From contig CANRDI010000006.1 of assembly GCA_947629335.1 (NCBI GenBank), positions 34,105-98,104 on the forward strand: a stretch of 64,000 nt of DNA, read 5' to 3'. Source of the DNA: an uncultured Clostridia bacterium. GTDB taxonomy: Bacteria; Bacillota; Clostridia; Oscillospirales; Ruminococcaceae. Positions 11,002 through 20,874 of the stretch are shown piece after piece (position 1 is the first letter of the stretch; each line of letters opens with the position of its first letter). Below the pieces are notes generated by a model. The model saw nothing but the letters and a program-made list of their open reading frames with translations. It did not search any database and had not been told where the DNA came from. Made by a program: the position numbers and the translations under genes.

Positions 11002-11181
11002 TTACTTGTTAGAACCCTTCTCGTAACTTTCTACCATCTTTTTTACCATCATTCCGCCTACAGAACCTGCCTGTCTTGCGGTGATGTCGCCGTTATAACC
11101 GTTTGTAAGATTTACGCCTACTTCATTTGCAGACTGCATCTTGAGGTTTTCGAGACTTGCTTTAGACTGTTTATTAGACAT
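11002..11181 (-). CDS. alpha/beta-type small acid-soluble spore protein
   Basis: 59 aa: MSNKQSKASLENLKMQSANEVGVNLTNGYNGDITARQAGSVGGMMVKKMVESYEKGSNK; just below the ORF-track length cutoff. Confidence 0.93.
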   Translation of the reverse strand: MSNKQSKASLENLKMQSANEVGVNLTNGYNGDITARQAGSVGGMMVKKMVESYEKGSNK

Positions 11182-11524
11182 AGTTATTCTCCTTGATCAA
11201 ATCATTACTGCAAAGTTTTAAGAATAAATCAATAAATGATTTGTTCGCCTTTGCTGTATTATTATTTTCTCCCGTATCAAAAATATTAAAGGGAATTGTT
11301 TGCGAATTAGTAAAAAACTGACTTGAAAAAAATTTGCGAATGATATATAATAAAATCAGATCGTAATTTTTTTACGAAATTTTTTTCTTATGCTGTCGGC
11401 GGTATACATCACAGATCATTTGCCGCAAGTTTATATGTGGTTTTATCCGCCGACCGCTGTTATACAACAGTTTTGCAAAAACAAAACCGATATCCGACTA
11501 TCTTAAACTATAAGGAGTGATATT

Positions 11525-12778
11525 TTGAAGAAATTAAAGAACATCATCAGCGTTATTCTGTGCGCTTCGATCTGCATATCGGCGGCAGGCTGTGAGAGGA
11601 CAAGATTTAAAAGGAAAGATACCTCAGACGAGTCGTCATACAGCAGCGAAAATTCGGAAAACATTTCCGACCCCGACAGCTCGGATAACAGCTTTGAAAA
11701 CGTTGATGACGACGAAATGAATGTGTTTGAAATGGTCGAGGATATGAAAATAGGCTGGAATTTAGGAAACACATTTGACGCGAGCGATTGTACATGGCTT
11801 TCGGACGAGATGCAATATGAAAGCGCATGGAACGGAGTAATGACCCGCGAAGAGCATATACTGACGCTTAAAAACGCGGGATTTAACGCGATAAGAATAC
11901 CCGTTTCATGGCACAACCATGTCGACGGAAATTATAACATAAGCGAGCCTTGGCTCGACAGAGTTGAAGAAGTCATAAATTGGTGTCTGAACTGCGGTAT
12001 GTACGTTATACTTAACATTCATCACGACAACAGCACGCAGTTTATGTATCCCAACAGTCAATATCTTACGCAATCGGTAAATTATGTCACTAAAATCTGG
12101 GAGCAGCTTTCAGAACGCTTTAAGAACTACAGTCATAAACTGATATTCGAGAGCATGAACGAGCCGCGTCTTGTCGGACATAACAACGAATGGTGGATAG
12201 ACCCGAACAATGCCGACTGTAAAGATTCAATATCCTGCATAAACGAGATAAATCAGGCCTTTGTAAACACCGTCAGAGCCTCCGGCGGCAACAACGCGAC
12301 GCGCTTTCTTATGTGTCCCGGATATGACGCGTCGGCTGACGGAGCGCTGAACAGCGGATTTATTCTGCCGACAGACCCTGTTTCCGAAAACGAAAACCGC
12401 ATAATTGTAACCGTTCATGCATATGTTCCCTATGAATTTGCGCTTAATAAATGGGGAACAAACTCTTGGTCAGCGTCAAATCAGAGCGACGCGGACGGAG
12501 TTACCGTCTTTATGGATAATCTTTACAATAAGTTTATCAGCAACGGCACAGCCGTCATAATCGACGAATTCGGCGCTCTCGACAAATACGGAAATCTTGA
12601 TACGCGGACAGAATTTGCGGCATTTTATGTCAAAGCCGCCCGCGAACGAGGAATGACCTGCTTTTGGTGGGACAACAACGCCTTTGATACCGACGGCGAG
12701 AACTTCGGACTGCTTGACAGAGCTTCAAACAGTTGGAGAAATGACAGCATAGTAAAGGCGCTGGTCGAAAACTCTTAG
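11525..12778 (+). CDS. glycoside hydrolase family 5 (endoglucanase-like) lipoprotein
   Basis: Lipobox (CISAAGC); MKIGWNLGNTFDAS, FNAIRIPVSWHNH, FESMNEPR, VIIDEFGA motifs. Confidence 0.9.
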   Translation: MKKLKNIISVILCASICISAAGCERTRFKRKDTSDESSYSSENSENISDPDSSDNSFENVDDDEMNVFEMVEDMKIGWNLGNTFDASDCTWLSDEMQYESAWNGVMTREEHILTLKNAGFNAIRIPVSWHNHVDGNYNISEPWLDRVEEVINWCLNCGMYVILNIHHDNSTQFMYPNSQYLTQSVNYVTKIWEQLSERFKNYSHKLIFESMNEPRLVGHNNEWWIDPNNADCKDSISCINEINQAFVNTVRASGGNNATRFLMCPGYDASADGALNSGFILPTDPVSENENRIIVTVHAYVPYEFALNKWGTNSWSASNQSDADGVTVFMDNLYNKFISNGTAVIIDEFGALDKYGNLDTRTEFAAFYVKAARERGMTCFWWDNNAFDTDGENFGLLDRASNSWRNDSIVKALVENS

Positions 12779-12811
12779 TTCTTCAATGAATTTAAAAACA
12801 GAGGAAAATCT

Positions 12812-13609
12812 ATGCACCCGATTTTGATTATTTTGATACTGAGTTTGATATGCTCAGTCGCGCTGTCCGTTATTATAGGAAATTCATGGCTGATATTGCC
12901 GATTTTCTGCGGAGCGGCGGCGGGATTGGGATTGTTGTTCTGGCTGATACTTCTGGCATTTTCCGCGGTCGTGCCTCACGGGAAAATTTACCGCGAACCG
13001 TCGAAGCTGTATTTAAGACTGCTGAACCTTGCGTATGCGTTCGTATGCGAAGGCGCAAGAGCAAGAATAAATGCAAAAGGACTTGAAAAACTGCCCGAAA
13101 AACCGTTCCTGCTCGTTTCAAACCACCGCTCGCAGCTTGACAATATGGTTCAGAGCCTTGTTTTAAGACCGAGAAAGATAGCGTTTATTGCAAAAGCCGA
13201 GCTGTTTAAAATCCCTATCGTAAGAGGAATGATAACGCGCTGCTGTTATCTGTCGCTCGGCAGGAAAAGCACAAAGGGAGACCGAAGCGCCGTTGAAACA
13301 GCAGAGGACTATATAAACAGAAATGTTTTGTCAATTGGCGTATATCCCGAAGGACACCGCTCGAAAGACCGACAGATGCTGAAATTTCATGCGGGGAGCT
13401 TTAAAATTGCCATTGACACGGGCTGTCCTATCGTTGTTTCGGCGGTCATGGGAACAGAAAAAGTCCACAAACGCTTTCCGTTTAGAAAAACAGACGTTTA
13501 TTTTGACATTATCGACGTAATCGACCCAAATGGCAGAAAATCGGTAGAGCTTTCCGAGGAGATACATGAAATAATTCAAAAATATGTGAATGATAATGAA
13601 AAGGAGTAA
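12812..13609 (+). CDS. lysophospholipid acyltransferase (PlsC-like)
   Basis: SNHRSQLDN (HX4D-like) and YPEGHRSKD motifs. Confidence 0.85.
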   Translation: MHPILIILILSLICSVALSVIIGNSWLILPIFCGAAAGLGLLFWLILLAFSAVVPHGKIYREPSKLYLRLLNLAYAFVCEGARARINAKGLEKLPEKPFLLVSNHRSQLDNMVQSLVLRPRKIAFIAKAELFKIPIVRGMITRCCYLSLGRKSTKGDRSAVETAEDYINRNVLSIGVYPEGHRSKDRQMLKFHAGSFKIAIDTGCPIVVSAVMGTEKVHKRFPFRKTDVYFDIIDVIDPNGRKSVELSEEIHEIIQKYVNDNEKE

Positions 13610-13611
13610 AA

Positions 13612-14478
13612 ATGGTAGTTTATTACAATCCGCTTGCGGCAAACGGAAAAGGTCTTGAAAATGCCGAAAAAATAAAGGAATATACCGACGCCGAGCTTAA
13701 ATTCAAGGATATTCGGGGAATTGACTTCAAAGAGATACTCAAATCCGAAGAAAAGATAGTTTTATGCGGTGGCGACGGAACAATAAGCAGCTTTGTAAAC
13801 AGCGTCGGCGAAATCCCCGACGAGCGGGAAATATACTATTTCCCCGCAGGAACGGGAAACGATTTTACCAGAGATATAGAAAAAGACGGACTTATACTTT
13901 TAAATCCCTACATAAAAGACCTTCCGACAGCAGAGATAAAAGGAAGGACATATAAAGTCCTGAACGGTATAGGATACGGGATCGACGGATACTGCTGCGA
14001 ACAAGGCGACAAACAGCGCGCAAAATCGGACAAGCCCGTAAATTACACCGCCATTGCGATAAAGGGCGTGCTTATAAACTTTAAACCCGCAAATGCCGTT
14101 GTTACTGTGGATGGGAAGAAATACGAGTATAAAAAAGTGTGGCTTGCACCGACAATGAACGGCAGATATTACGGCGGAGGAATGTGCGTAACGCCAAATC
14201 AGGACAGACTGAACAAAGACCGAAAGATAACGTTTGCCGTATGGCACGGCGCAGGCAAACTGAAAACCCTTATGCGTTTTTCTTCGATATTCAAGGGCGA
14301 GCATATAAAATATAAAGAAATGTTTGAAATGATTGAAGGATACGACGTTGAGGTAAGATTTGACCGTCCGACGCCGCTCCAGGTTGACGGCGAAACTATC
14401 TCGAATGTCGAAAGCTATACAATGAAAAGCGCCGCAGCGGCTGCCAACAAAAAGCCTGCGGACAGCAAAAACGCTTGA
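13612..14478 (+). CDS. diacylglycerol/lipid kinase catalytic-domain protein
   Basis: VYYNPLAANGKG...CGGDGTISSFVNSVGE...FPAGTGNDFTRD. Confidence 0.88.
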   Translation: MVVYYNPLAANGKGLENAEKIKEYTDAELKFKDIRGIDFKEILKSEEKIVLCGGDGTISSFVNSVGEIPDEREIYYFPAGTGNDFTRDIEKDGLILLNPYIKDLPTAEIKGRTYKVLNGIGYGIDGYCCEQGDKQRAKSDKPVNYTAIAIKGVLINFKPANAVVTVDGKKYEYKKVWLAPTMNGRYYGGGMCVTPNQDRLNKDRKITFAVWHGAGKLKTLMRFSSIFKGEHIKYKEMFEMIEGYDVEVRFDRPTPLQVDGETISNVESYTMKSAAAAANKKPADSKNA

Positions 14479-14531
14479 TGATAAGAGATATTTCTTATTC
14501 AGGCGGACAGTGAGGTTTTCGCGGAAATTTT

Positions 14532-15563
14532 TCAGCTTATCCTTGCGACCTTAAATTCGGAGTTTTCGTTTATCTCAAATTTTTCAAATATACCGTCCGT
14601 AACTCGGACGGTATTGTCATTGACGACAAAAACTGCCTCAAAATTACCGTATTCCCTCCAAAAGCGCTCCGCTTTTTCGTATCCCATAACGAACAGAGCT
14701 GTCGAAAGCGCGTCGCACAGCTCTCCGTTATCTGCGATTATCGTCACCGAAAGCAGGTCGTTGTTTACGGGATATCCCGTTTCGGGGTCAATTATATGTC
14801 CGTAAACCACATCATCTTCAATAAAATACCGCTGATAATTTCCCGAAGTCACCGCCGCGCAGTCCGAGACCGAAAGAACGCCTATATTGTTATTTGGGTC
14901 AAGAGGGTCGGCTACGCCGATTTTCCAGGGAGTGCCGTCGGGTTTGTTTCCGACAAGCTGAATATTTCCGCCGAGGTTTATCAGAGCGGAATTTACGCAG
15001 TTTTCTCTGAGTATTTTCGAACATTCCTCGCCTGCATAGCCCTTTGCGACCGCGCCAAGATCAAGCATAACGCCGCTTTCGAGGGAAATTTTATTTTCAT
15101 TTTTATGCACTTTATCTGCGCCTATATTTTTCAAAAGTTCTGCAATTTCTTCATCATTCGGAATGCGGTATTCGCCCGTTGTAAATCCCCATTCACGAAG
15201 TATCGGGTAAATAGTAGGGTCAAGCGCGCCGCCTGTCTTTTCCGACATTTCGAGCGCGAAACCTATAAGTTCGGCGGATTCGGGGCTGAGTTCGGCAGTT
15301 CCCGCGCTGTTCAGCTTAAATATCTCGCTATTTTCATCTGTCACGGAAAACAGCTTTTCAAGTTCCGTCACACGTTCTTTTGCTTTTTGCGCAGCTCCCT
15401 CATCTCCGCCGTATGCTTCTATGGTCATATATGTATCCATAGCGAAGAATGAAACAGATGTTTTCTTGTCCTCGGATTTGCATGACGAAAGAACAAGGCT
15501 CATTATTATCAATAATAAAGGTATAAAACGTTTCACAAATTTGCTCCCGAAAATTTTATTCAT
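14532..15563 (-). CDS. apbE: FAD:protein FMN transferase
   Basis: AMDTYMTIEAYG...LDLGAVAKGYAGEE...INLGGNIQLVG motifs. Confidence 0.9.
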   Translation of the reverse strand: MNKIFGSKFVKRFIPLLLIIMSLVLSSCKSEDKKTSVSFFAMDTYMTIEAYGGDEGAAQKAKERVTELEKLFSVTDENSEIFKLNSAGTAELSPESAELIGFALEMSEKTGGALDPTIYPILREWGFTTGEYRIPNDEEIAELLKNIGADKVHKNENKISLESGVMLDLGAVAKGYAGEECSKILRENCVNSALINLGGNIQLVGNKPDGTPWKIGVADPLDPNNNIGVLSVSDCAAVTSGNYQRYFIEDDVVYGHIIDPETGYPVNNDLLSVTIIADNGELCDALSTALFVMGYEKAERFWREYGNFEAVFVVNDNTVRVTDGIFEKFEINENSEFKVARIS

Positions 15564-15677
15564 GCTGTCGATAAAGCCGCATCGTGTCGTCAGACTCAGA
15601 TCCGACTATTTTTACAGTCATTTATGCTTTATGATAACATAATTAAAAAATTTTGTCAATAATTTTTTTAAAACCCC

Positions 15678-15706
15678 TTGACAATTTATTTCCTATGTGC
15701 TATAAT
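15678..15706 (+). promoter_or_regulatory. sigmaA-type promoter of rplJ-rplL
   Basis: TTGACA (15678-15683), 17-bp spacer, TATAAT (15701-15706). Confidence 0.75.
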
Positions 15707-15707
15707 A

Positions 15708-15868
15708 TCATTGCTGTTCTAAAGACAGCAGGTTGACGAATGGGTCTATAATGCGTTATGCGCCTGCCGAAGAATGGGAATATGTATATTAAAGGCTGTT
15801 ATGCGGTTAATAGAATTGTTCTCTCTTCTTGTCTTAAAACAAGAAGATTTTGTTTTTTTGACAGCAAA
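15708..15868 (+). ncRNA. ribosomal protein L10 leader with terminal attenuator-like hairpin
   Basis: About 160-nt leader before rplJ ending in TCTTCTTGTCTTAAAACAAGAAGATTTTGTTTTTTT. Confidence 0.7.
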
Positions 15869-15891
15869 ATTCTACAGAAGGAGTGAATTTA

Positions 15892-16401
15892 ATGCCAAGT
15901 CAAATCGTTCTCTCTAAAAAGCAGGAATTCGTAAACGAGCTTGCAGAAAAGCTTAAAAACTCGGTTTGCGGCGTTCTGTTTGATTACAAGGGCATTACGG
16001 TTGAGGACGACACGAAGCTCAGAAAAGAGCTTCGTGAAAGCGGCGTAGACTATTTTGTAGTCAAGAACACGCTGCTCAAGCGCGCGTGCGATATGGTCGG
16101 TCTTGAGGGGCTTGAGCCTGCTCTCGAAGGCACTACGGCTATCGCGCTTTCTGCCGAGGACATTATAGCGGGTCCGAAAATTCTTAACAAAAAGGTTGAG
16201 GATTCTAAGGGTCAGTTTGCTATAAAGCTCGGCTTTGTAGAGGGCAAAGTCATTTCCAAGGAAGAGGTAGAGGCTTATGCAAAGCTCCCGTCCAAGGAAA
16301 CTCTGCTTTCTCAGCTTGTATTTATGCTGCAGTCGCCTATGCAGCGTCTTGCTATCGCAATAAGCGAGATCGAGAAGAAACAGGGCGGAGAGTCCGCATA
16401 A
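15892..16401 (+). CDS. rplJ: 50S ribosomal protein L10
   Basis: MPSQIVLSKKQEFVNELAEKLKNSVCGVLFDYKGITVEDDTKLRKELRE; RBS aaggag. Confidence 0.95.
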   Translation: MPSQIVLSKKQEFVNELAEKLKNSVCGVLFDYKGITVEDDTKLRKELRESGVDYFVVKNTLLKRACDMVGLEGLEPALEGTTAIALSAEDIIAGPKILNKKVEDSKGQFAIKLGFVEGKVISKEEVEAYAKLPSKETLLSQLVFMLQSPMQRLAIAISEIEKKQGGESA

Positions 16402-16461
16402 ATGCGCGGCTTTTTAAACTTTTACGAATTTTAAGACAAAACATAATGGAGGTAAATTAAA

Positions 16462-16839
16462 ATGGCTTCTGAGAAGATCACAAAAATTATTGACGAAGTA
16501 AAAGAGCTTTCTGTTCTTGAACTTAATGAGCTTGTAAAGGCTCTTGAAGAGGAATTCGGCGTTAGCGCGGCGGCTGTTGCGGCTGCTCCTGCTGCGGGCG
16601 GCGCGGCTGCTCCTGCTGCTGAGGAAAAGACCGAGTTTGATGTAGTTCTTACATCGTTCGGCGACGCGAAGATGGCTGTTATCAAGGCTGTTAAGGAGGC
16701 TTGCGGGCTCGGACTTAAAGAGGCTAAAGAGCTTGTTGAGGCTGCTCCTAAGGCTATCAAGGAAGGCGCTCCCAAGGCTGAGGCTGAAGAGCTTAAGAAG
16801 AAGCTCGAAGAAGCAGGCGCAAAGGTTGAGCTCAAGTAA
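16462..16839 (+). CDS. rplL: 50S ribosomal protein L7/L12
   Basis: [48 protein letters not shown]... Confidence 0.97.
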   Translation: MASEKITKIIDEVKELSVLELNELVKALEEEFGVSAAAVAAAPAAGGAAAPAAEEKTEFDVVLTSFGDAKMAVIKAVKEACGLGLKEAKELVEAAPKAIKEGAPKAEAEELKKKLEEAGAKVELK

Positions 16840-16860
16840 TTTTGTTGCTTTAACAAAACT

Positions 16861-16892
16861 AATCCGCTCTCAAAAGAGGGCGGATCTTTTTG
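16861..16892 (+). terminator. Rho-independent terminator of rplJL
   Basis: ccgctctcaaaagagggcggatcttttt. Confidence 0.8.
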
Positions 16893-17035
16893 TATTAAGA
16901 AGACAAATAAAGTGCATTTCCATTGTCGCTTCAGCACATAAAGACAGGGCACAGGGGCGCGTGCCGCGCCTTGCGGTGCTGTCGGATAGCAAAAGTGCCG
17001 TTCGATTTGCAATTCTTACCTCTTACCTCTAACAT

Positions 17036-17794
17036 TCACATCGGTGTAATGAGATATCCGTTATTCTTCCAATATTCTATGACCTTCGGCAACACCTTTG
17101 TATTCGTTTCGGAAACGGCGTGAAGCAGATAAACCGCGCCGTTATGCGTTTTTGATGTGATTTTGTCAAACGCGGATTGTTCTGACGGCTGTTTGTCGGT
17201 GAGCCAATCCTCATAGGCAAAGCTCCAGAGTACAGTCGTATAACCAAGCTCTCTCGCCGCGGCAAGCACTTTTTCGGAAAACTCGCCCTTCGGTGGACGC
17301 ATAACGTACATATCATAGCCGAAATTCTCGCTTATATATTCGTGCAGCTTTGAAAGCTCGTCAAAAATCTCCTCGTCGGTACATTCGGGAAGCGACGGGT
17401 GGGTGTAGGTGTGATTTCCGACTGTATGTCCCTCGTCTATCATTCTTTTCACAAGTTCGGGATTTTTCTCAGCATAATCATATGTCACGAAAAAAACCGC
17501 CTTTACGTTTTCTTTTTTTAGAGTGTCAAGTATCCGCGCCGTACAGCCGTTTTCATAGCCCTCGTCAAACGTCAGCCAAAGGCGCTTGTTTTCGGCTTCT
17601 CCAATGAAAAGCGCGCCCATGTCGCCGTATTGCGCCTGCGCCTGAATTGCGCCGAGCGGACGGTTTTCGCTGTCTGTTTCAACGCCCATTCCATAAGCGA
17701 TTTTTTCGTTTCGGTATCCCGAAATGTCCGCGTGCGCCGCAGAAGTTTGTGATATAAGTGCTGCGGCAAGAATTGCCGTAAATAATTTCTTCAA
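17036..17794 (-). CDS. polysaccharide deacetylase family (PdaA-like)
   Basis: LTFDEGYENGCTARILDTLKKENVKAVFFVT...GNHTYTHPSLP...RPPKGEFS. Confidence 0.88.
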   Translation of the reverse strand: MKKLFTAILAAALISQTSAAHADISGYRNEKIAYGMGVETDSENRPLGAIQAQAQYGDMGALFIGEAENKRLWLTFDEGYENGCTARILDTLKKENVKAVFFVTYDYAEKNPELVKRMIDEGHTVGNHTYTHPSLPECTDEEIFDELSKLHEYISENFGYDMYVMRPPKGEFSEKVLAAARELGYTTVLWSFAYEDWLTDKQPSEQSAFDKITSKTHNGAVYLLHAVSETNTKVLPKVIEYWKNNGYLITPM

Positions 17795-17954
17795 TTTTGC
17801 TCCTCCTTTTTTAAAGTCCGATAGTTATTTTGCTTTTAATTGCGCGATTTATTTTGGGAATTTTTGTGCAGTTTGCCGCATATTTTTTGTTGCATTTTTT
17901 GGCAATTTATGATATAATTTTGAATATGAATTGTTACATAATTTAGGAGTTATT

Positions 17955-18719
17955 ATGAAAAAATCAGTTTTTTCAGCCGCCCTCGCGGTGATTTTATTGG
18001 CAGGGTGCGCGCAGAGCGAGAACAGCTCGGCTGAAAGTTCGCAAAGCAGCTCGGCGGCTGAGGGAAGTTCAAGCGCTGTTCAGAGTACTGAAAGTTCGCA
18101 AAGCACGTCAGGCGCTGAAAGCAGTTCAAGCAGCACGAAAACTTCTTCAAGCTCGTCAAGTCTGAGCAGCTCATCGGCTGCGGTAAGTTCAGGCGCTGCT
18201 CAGAGTACCGAAAGTTCGCAAAGCTCGTCAGGCGCTAAAAGCAGTTCGAGCAGCAAACCCGCTCAATCAAGCAGCAAGGCTTCATCTTCCAAGCCCGCGC
18301 AGTCAAGCAGTCAAAAGCCTGTTCAGAGTTCGTCGAGCAAGCCTGCTTCGTCATCTGCCACGGAAAGCAAGCCTGCTGTTTCAACGGGAAAATTAGCGCC
18401 GGAAAATAATCCGCTCCCCGATTATAAATATATAGAAGATCCCGATGCAAAAGGGGCAATTGTTTACGGAATAAGAACAAACGACCCCAAACAAGGTACA
18501 TATACGCCCACTGATGTATCTAATTTACCGCCTGAAGCTTTCAAGGAAAATGGATTTCCTTATCCAAATGCCGTACAAAATGAAGTATTTGTAGATAAGA
18601 ACGGTGTCAAATGGGTATATTCTGCCGTAACTGATTGGTATATAGATGGTACGGAACCTGATGTAAGTCACGAAGCTGCACCAGGATTTGGCGGCGGTCA
18701 AATACCCGGAGCTTATTGA
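17955..18719 (+). CDS. Ser-rich lipoprotein, unknown function
   Basis: Lipobox (MKKSVFSAALAVILLAGCAQ), about 110 aa Ser-rich linker, then a small C-terminal domain. Confidence 0.7.
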   Translation: MKKSVFSAALAVILLAGCAQSENSSAESSQSSSAAEGSSSAVQSTESSQSTSGAESSSSSTKTSSSSSSLSSSSAAVSSGAAQSTESSQSSSGAKSSSSSKPAQSSSKASSSKPAQSSSQKPVQSSSSKPASSSATESKPAVSTGKLAPENNPLPDYKYIEDPDAKGAIVYGIRTNDPKQGTYTPTDVSNLPPEAFKENGFPYPNAVQNEVFVDKNGVKWVYSAVTDWYIDGTEPDVSHEAAPGFGGGQIPGAY

Positions 18720-18731
18720 TATTGAATATTA

Positions 18732-18765
18732 AGACCCTCGGCTTAAAGCCGAGGATCTTTTTTTG
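18732..18765 (+). terminator. Rho-independent terminator
   Basis: gaccctcggcttaaagccgaggatctttttttg. Confidence 0.8.
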
Positions 18766-18922
18766 TGCAGTGCAAAAAATTTCAGAAGCGATACTGCTGA
18801 AACTTAAAATCGGGAAAAAAATTTTAAAATATTCATTTTACCACTTGAATAATTTTTGCAAATATGTTACAATGAAGTTAATATGTGGGCATATTCTAAA
18901 GTCCAAAAATAAGGAGCCGCTT

Positions 18923-19912
18923 ATGACGCAGGAATTACAGGAGCTTATATCTGTTCTCAAAGGTCATCGTGTTTATATACAAACTCATAATTTCCCCGAC
19001 CCCGACGCAATCGCAAGCGCGTATGGACTTCAAGTTCTGCTTGAACATTTCGGGGTAATTACCATTATCTGCCACCACGGAGTTGTAGAGCGCGCTGCGA
19101 CAATGGATATGGTTTTTGAATTTAAAATTGATATGACCACCGACAACGATCTTATATATATGTCCGCAAATGATTATATCGTAAATGTTGACAGCCAGAA
19201 AGGAAACGCAAATATCCGCGACCTTATCGGAAAAGAAGTCGCAGTCATAGATCACCACCCCGTTTTCACCGAAATTGACGACTATAAATTCAAAGATATA
19301 CGCATGGTGGGAAGCTGTTCGACAATAATTGCGGATTATTTCAGACAAAATAATGTCGAAATGACCGAATCGGTAGCGACGGCTCTGCTTTATGGTCTCA
19401 AATGCGATACGCATAATTTTACGCGCGGCGTGAAGTCGCTTGATGTGGAAATATTTTCCTATCTGTTTCCCTATGCAAATCACCAGCTTATAAGGCGCTT
19501 TCAATCGGGCGAAATTCTCTATTCGGAAGTAAACGCTCTGGCGGACAGCCTTAAAAGGGTAGAGATAGTCGACGGAGTTGCGTTTGCATTTCTTGATTTT
19601 CCCTGCCCCGACGCTTTTATAGCGATGATCTCGGATTTTCTTATGCAGATAGATGTTGTTTACTTCTCGGTCGTTTTCACGCACAGAGATAACGGCTTTA
19701 AATTTTCGGTGCGCTCGGAGTTTGACGAGCTTGACGCAGGACGAATTGTTTCGGACGCTCTTATCGGTATTGGTTCGGGCGGCGGTCATAAATCAATGGC
19801 GGGCGGTTATGCCTCAGAAGAAAAACTCAGCAGGATAGGCACTGACTACAGCAAAACCATTCAGCACCTTTTTTTGAACATTATAAGATCAAAATACCAT
19901 AACGAGAAATAA
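18923..19912 (+). CDS. DHH-family phosphoesterase (NrnA-like)
   Basis: THNFPDPDAIASAYGL, NVDSQ, VIDHHP and C-terminal GSGGGHKSMAGG (DHHA1); start chosen at 18923. Confidence 0.85.
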   Translation: MTQELQELISVLKGHRVYIQTHNFPDPDAIASAYGLQVLLEHFGVITIICHHGVVERAATMDMVFEFKIDMTTDNDLIYMSANDYIVNVDSQKGNANIRDLIGKEVAVIDHHPVFTEIDDYKFKDIRMVGSCSTIIADYFRQNNVEMTESVATALLYGLKCDTHNFTRGVKSLDVEIFSYLFPYANHQLIRRFQSGEILYSEVNALADSLKRVEIVDGVAFAFLDFPCPDAFIAMISDFLMQIDVVYFSVVFTHRDNGFKFSVRSEFDELDAGRIVSDALIGIGSGGGHKSMAGGYASEEKLSRIGTDYSKTIQHLFLNIIRSKYHNEK

Positions 19913-19989
19913 TATAAACAGTCATACTGTCGATAAAGCCGAATTTCAGGCTTTATCAATAGCCAGAACATCTTTTTATTATAAAAAAT

Positions 19990-20086
19990 ACCGTCGGAAA
20001 TGCTCTGACAGCCGCTCGAACAGCCGTTTTTGCTTTCGCAGAACGGCGGGAACGCAAGGAGCAATATCGGCGGTCGCTTTTTTTAT
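19990..20086 (+). ncRNA. candidate structured RNA or extended terminator
   Basis: ACCGTCGGAAATGCTC pairs with GAGCAATATCGGCGGT (14/16 incl. GU), inner hairpin GCCGTT...AACGGC, ends at a T tract. Confidence 0.4.
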
Positions 20087-20114
20087 TGACAAAAATCACA
20101 TATCATGCTATAAT
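20086..20114 (+). promoter_or_regulatory. sigmaA-type promoter upstream of the radical SAM / ruv gene cluster
   Basis: TTGACA, 17 bp, TATAAT. Confidence 0.7.
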
Positions 20115-20256
20115 AAAAGTAGTCGGCTTTATAATTTCGGCGCAGACTGCGGGTGCATTTCGGATTTTTTTGCAGCAATCGGATATCGCGCCTTACAAAA
20201 CTGCGGTTTCGCTGCTCACTTTAAAACCGAATAAAATAATTGACGAGGAATAAAAA

Positions 20257-20874
20257 ATGACGATATTTTATAAATTTGAAGGAAAAATGTATATCAACAT
20301 CACTAACGGCTGTCCGTGCGACTGTGTTTTCTGCATAAGGAAAAATGCCGACAGCATAACCGACAACGACAGCCTCTGGCTTGAACACGAGCCTGATTTT
20401 GAGGAAATAACCGCGGCTTTTGACAAATTTGACAAGGCGGGAATGTCAGAGGCGGTTTTCTGCGGATACGGTGAGCCGACCGTGAGAGCGGATATGCTTT
20501 TGAAAACTGCCGAGTATATAAAGGCAAATTCGGACTTTAAAATCCGATTGAACACAAACGGGCTCGTAAGGCTGATACACAAGGACTTTGACATTTCGCG
20601 CTTTAAGGGACTTATTGACAGCGTTTCGATAAGTCTGAATGCAGACAACGCAAAGCGTTATAACGAGATAACGCGTCCGTCGTTCGGAATATCCGCATTT
20701 GACGAAATGCTCAGATTTGCGAGGGAAATGAAAGACCTCGGCATTAAAACGGGATTTACGGTAGTTGACGTCATTACGGCGGACGAAATAAAAAAATGCC
20801 GTGATATTGCCGAAAGCATGGGAATACCCCTTCGCGTAAGGCATTATGTAACTGACAACGAGAGCTATACCTGA
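20257..20874 (+). CDS. TatD-associated radical SAM protein (TIGR04038-like)
   Basis: MYINITNGCPCDCVFCIRKNADSI...LWLEHEP. Confidence 0.8.
   Translation: MTIFYKFEGKMYINITNGCPCDCVFCIRKNADSITDNDSLWLEHEPDFEEITAAFDKFDKAGMSEAVFCGYGEPTVRADMLLKTAEYIKANSDFKIRLNTNGLVRLIHKDFDISRFKGLIDSVSISLNADNAKRYNEITRPSFGISAFDEMLRFAREMKDLGIKTGFTVVDVITADEIKKCRDIAESMGIPLRVRHYVTDNESYT

Noticed and set aside
16431-17012. 193-aa - strand ORF across rplL
   Set aside because: Antisense to rplL; Ala/Ser-rich shadow of the L7/L12 hinge.
18935-19789. 284-aa - strand ORF
   Set aside because: Antisense to the DHH phosphoesterase; composition looks like a reverse-frame artefact.
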